From Callaeas wilsoni (Eukaryota; Chordata; Aves; Passeriformes; Callaeidae): DNA of 64,000 nucleotides. A program made the translations under genes and the position numbers. Below are positions 63,731 through 64,000 of the stretch, piece after piece (the first letter of the stretch is position 1; each line of letters opens with the position of its first letter). The notes under the pieces are model-generated. The model was not told the DNA's origin. It did no database searches and saw only the letters and a program-made list of their open reading frames with translations. The DNA lies in assembly GCA_013398955.1 (NCBI GenBank), contig VWPU01004989.1, forward strand, positions 545,002-609,001, read 5' to 3'.

Positions 63731-64000
63731 GTGAGGGAGGAGCGGGGGGGCTCAGGCGAACCGGCGCGGGCGGCGCCCCCCCGCCCCCGGGGCCGCTTGG
63801 CTGCCGGAGGGACCGACCTCCTTCNCCCGGGGGCGGCTCGGCGTCCCTCCCGCTGCCGGAAAAGTGGAGGCGGGTGACAGAGGCAGCGCTGATCCCCGCG
63901 CTTCCCGCCGCTCGCTTCCCTCAGCTCCTGCCGGGCGGGGAGCGGCCGCCTGGGTGCGGCGGGGCCTCGGCCTGGCCCGGGCTGCGGGCGGGCGGCGGGG
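63731..64000 (+). other. USP15: start of USP15 intron 1
   Basis: Begins GTGAGG and stays very G+C-rich to the end of the window. Contains the N at 63825 and several G-runs. No second exon is reached. Confidence 0.85.

Larger units (their letters stand above)
63400..64000 (+). promoter_or_regulatory. USP15: CpG island of USP15 (promoter, exon 1, start of intron 1)
   Basis: G+C and CpG content rise steeply from about 63400 to the window end and cover the promoter, first exon and first part of intron 1. No TATA box is seen, as usual for broadly expressed CpG-island genes. The island continues beyond the window. One undetermined base is at 63825. Confidence 0.85.

Noticed and set aside
1..64000. 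CRISPR arrays, tRNA or rRNA genes, mitochondrial insertions
   Set aside because: No regularly spaced direct repeats with unique spacers, and no recognisable tRNA, rRNA or mitochondrial sequence. The sequence is a vertebrate nuclear genome.

Overview
This is a piece of a bird genome. The clues are CR1 LINE remnants with their typical 3' tails, several avian-type endogenous retroviral LTRs, an AT-rich non-coding background broken by two CpG islands, and one recognisable vertebrate exon at the right end. One ambiguous base (N) sits at 63825. There are no bacterial-type operons, no CRISPR array, no rRNA and no tRNA that I could recognise.

The only protein-coding sequence I can support is at the right end. 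Exon 1 of USP15 (ubiquitin-specific protease 15) runs from the ATG at 63642 to a GT splice donor after 63730, inside a CpG island (about 63400-64000) with GC-box, SBS/ZNF143-like and YY1-like motifs. The rest of the gene lies to the right of the window.

A second, larger CpG island covers about 43195-45115. On the minus strand it holds a strong-looking splice donor, with intron starting at 43700. In other vertebrates the gene next to USP15, transcribed the opposite way, is TAFA2 (FAM19A2), which has a non-coding first exon and a very long first intron. My reading, by inference, is that this island is the TAFA2 promoter and first exon, that 1-43700 is the start of its first intron, and that 45.2-63.4 kb is the intergenic spacer between two divergent genes. 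I saw no TAFA2 coding exon in the window.

The remainder is non-coding DNA with transposon fossils: an ERV LTR at 317-1412 with an internal ~50-bp tandem repeat, a small minus-strand LTR fragment near 3750-3882, a CR1 with decayed reverse transcriptase at 9100-10195, short CR1 pieces at 15705-15843 and 28769-29320, a possible LTR at 20655-21040, two copies of one LTR family at 24087-24518 and 60718-61231, an LTR/internal/LTR remnant at 35705-36920, an ancient CR1/L3-like tail near 39005-39140, and a CR1 reverse-transcriptase fragment on the minus strand at 48600-49870. Most open reading frames in the window are short chance frames.

No clear new biological system is visible. The most interesting items are the divergent promoter pair, the shared ~50-bp repeat architecture in two separate LTR remnants, the partly deleted provirus, and several unusually perfect inverted repeats.
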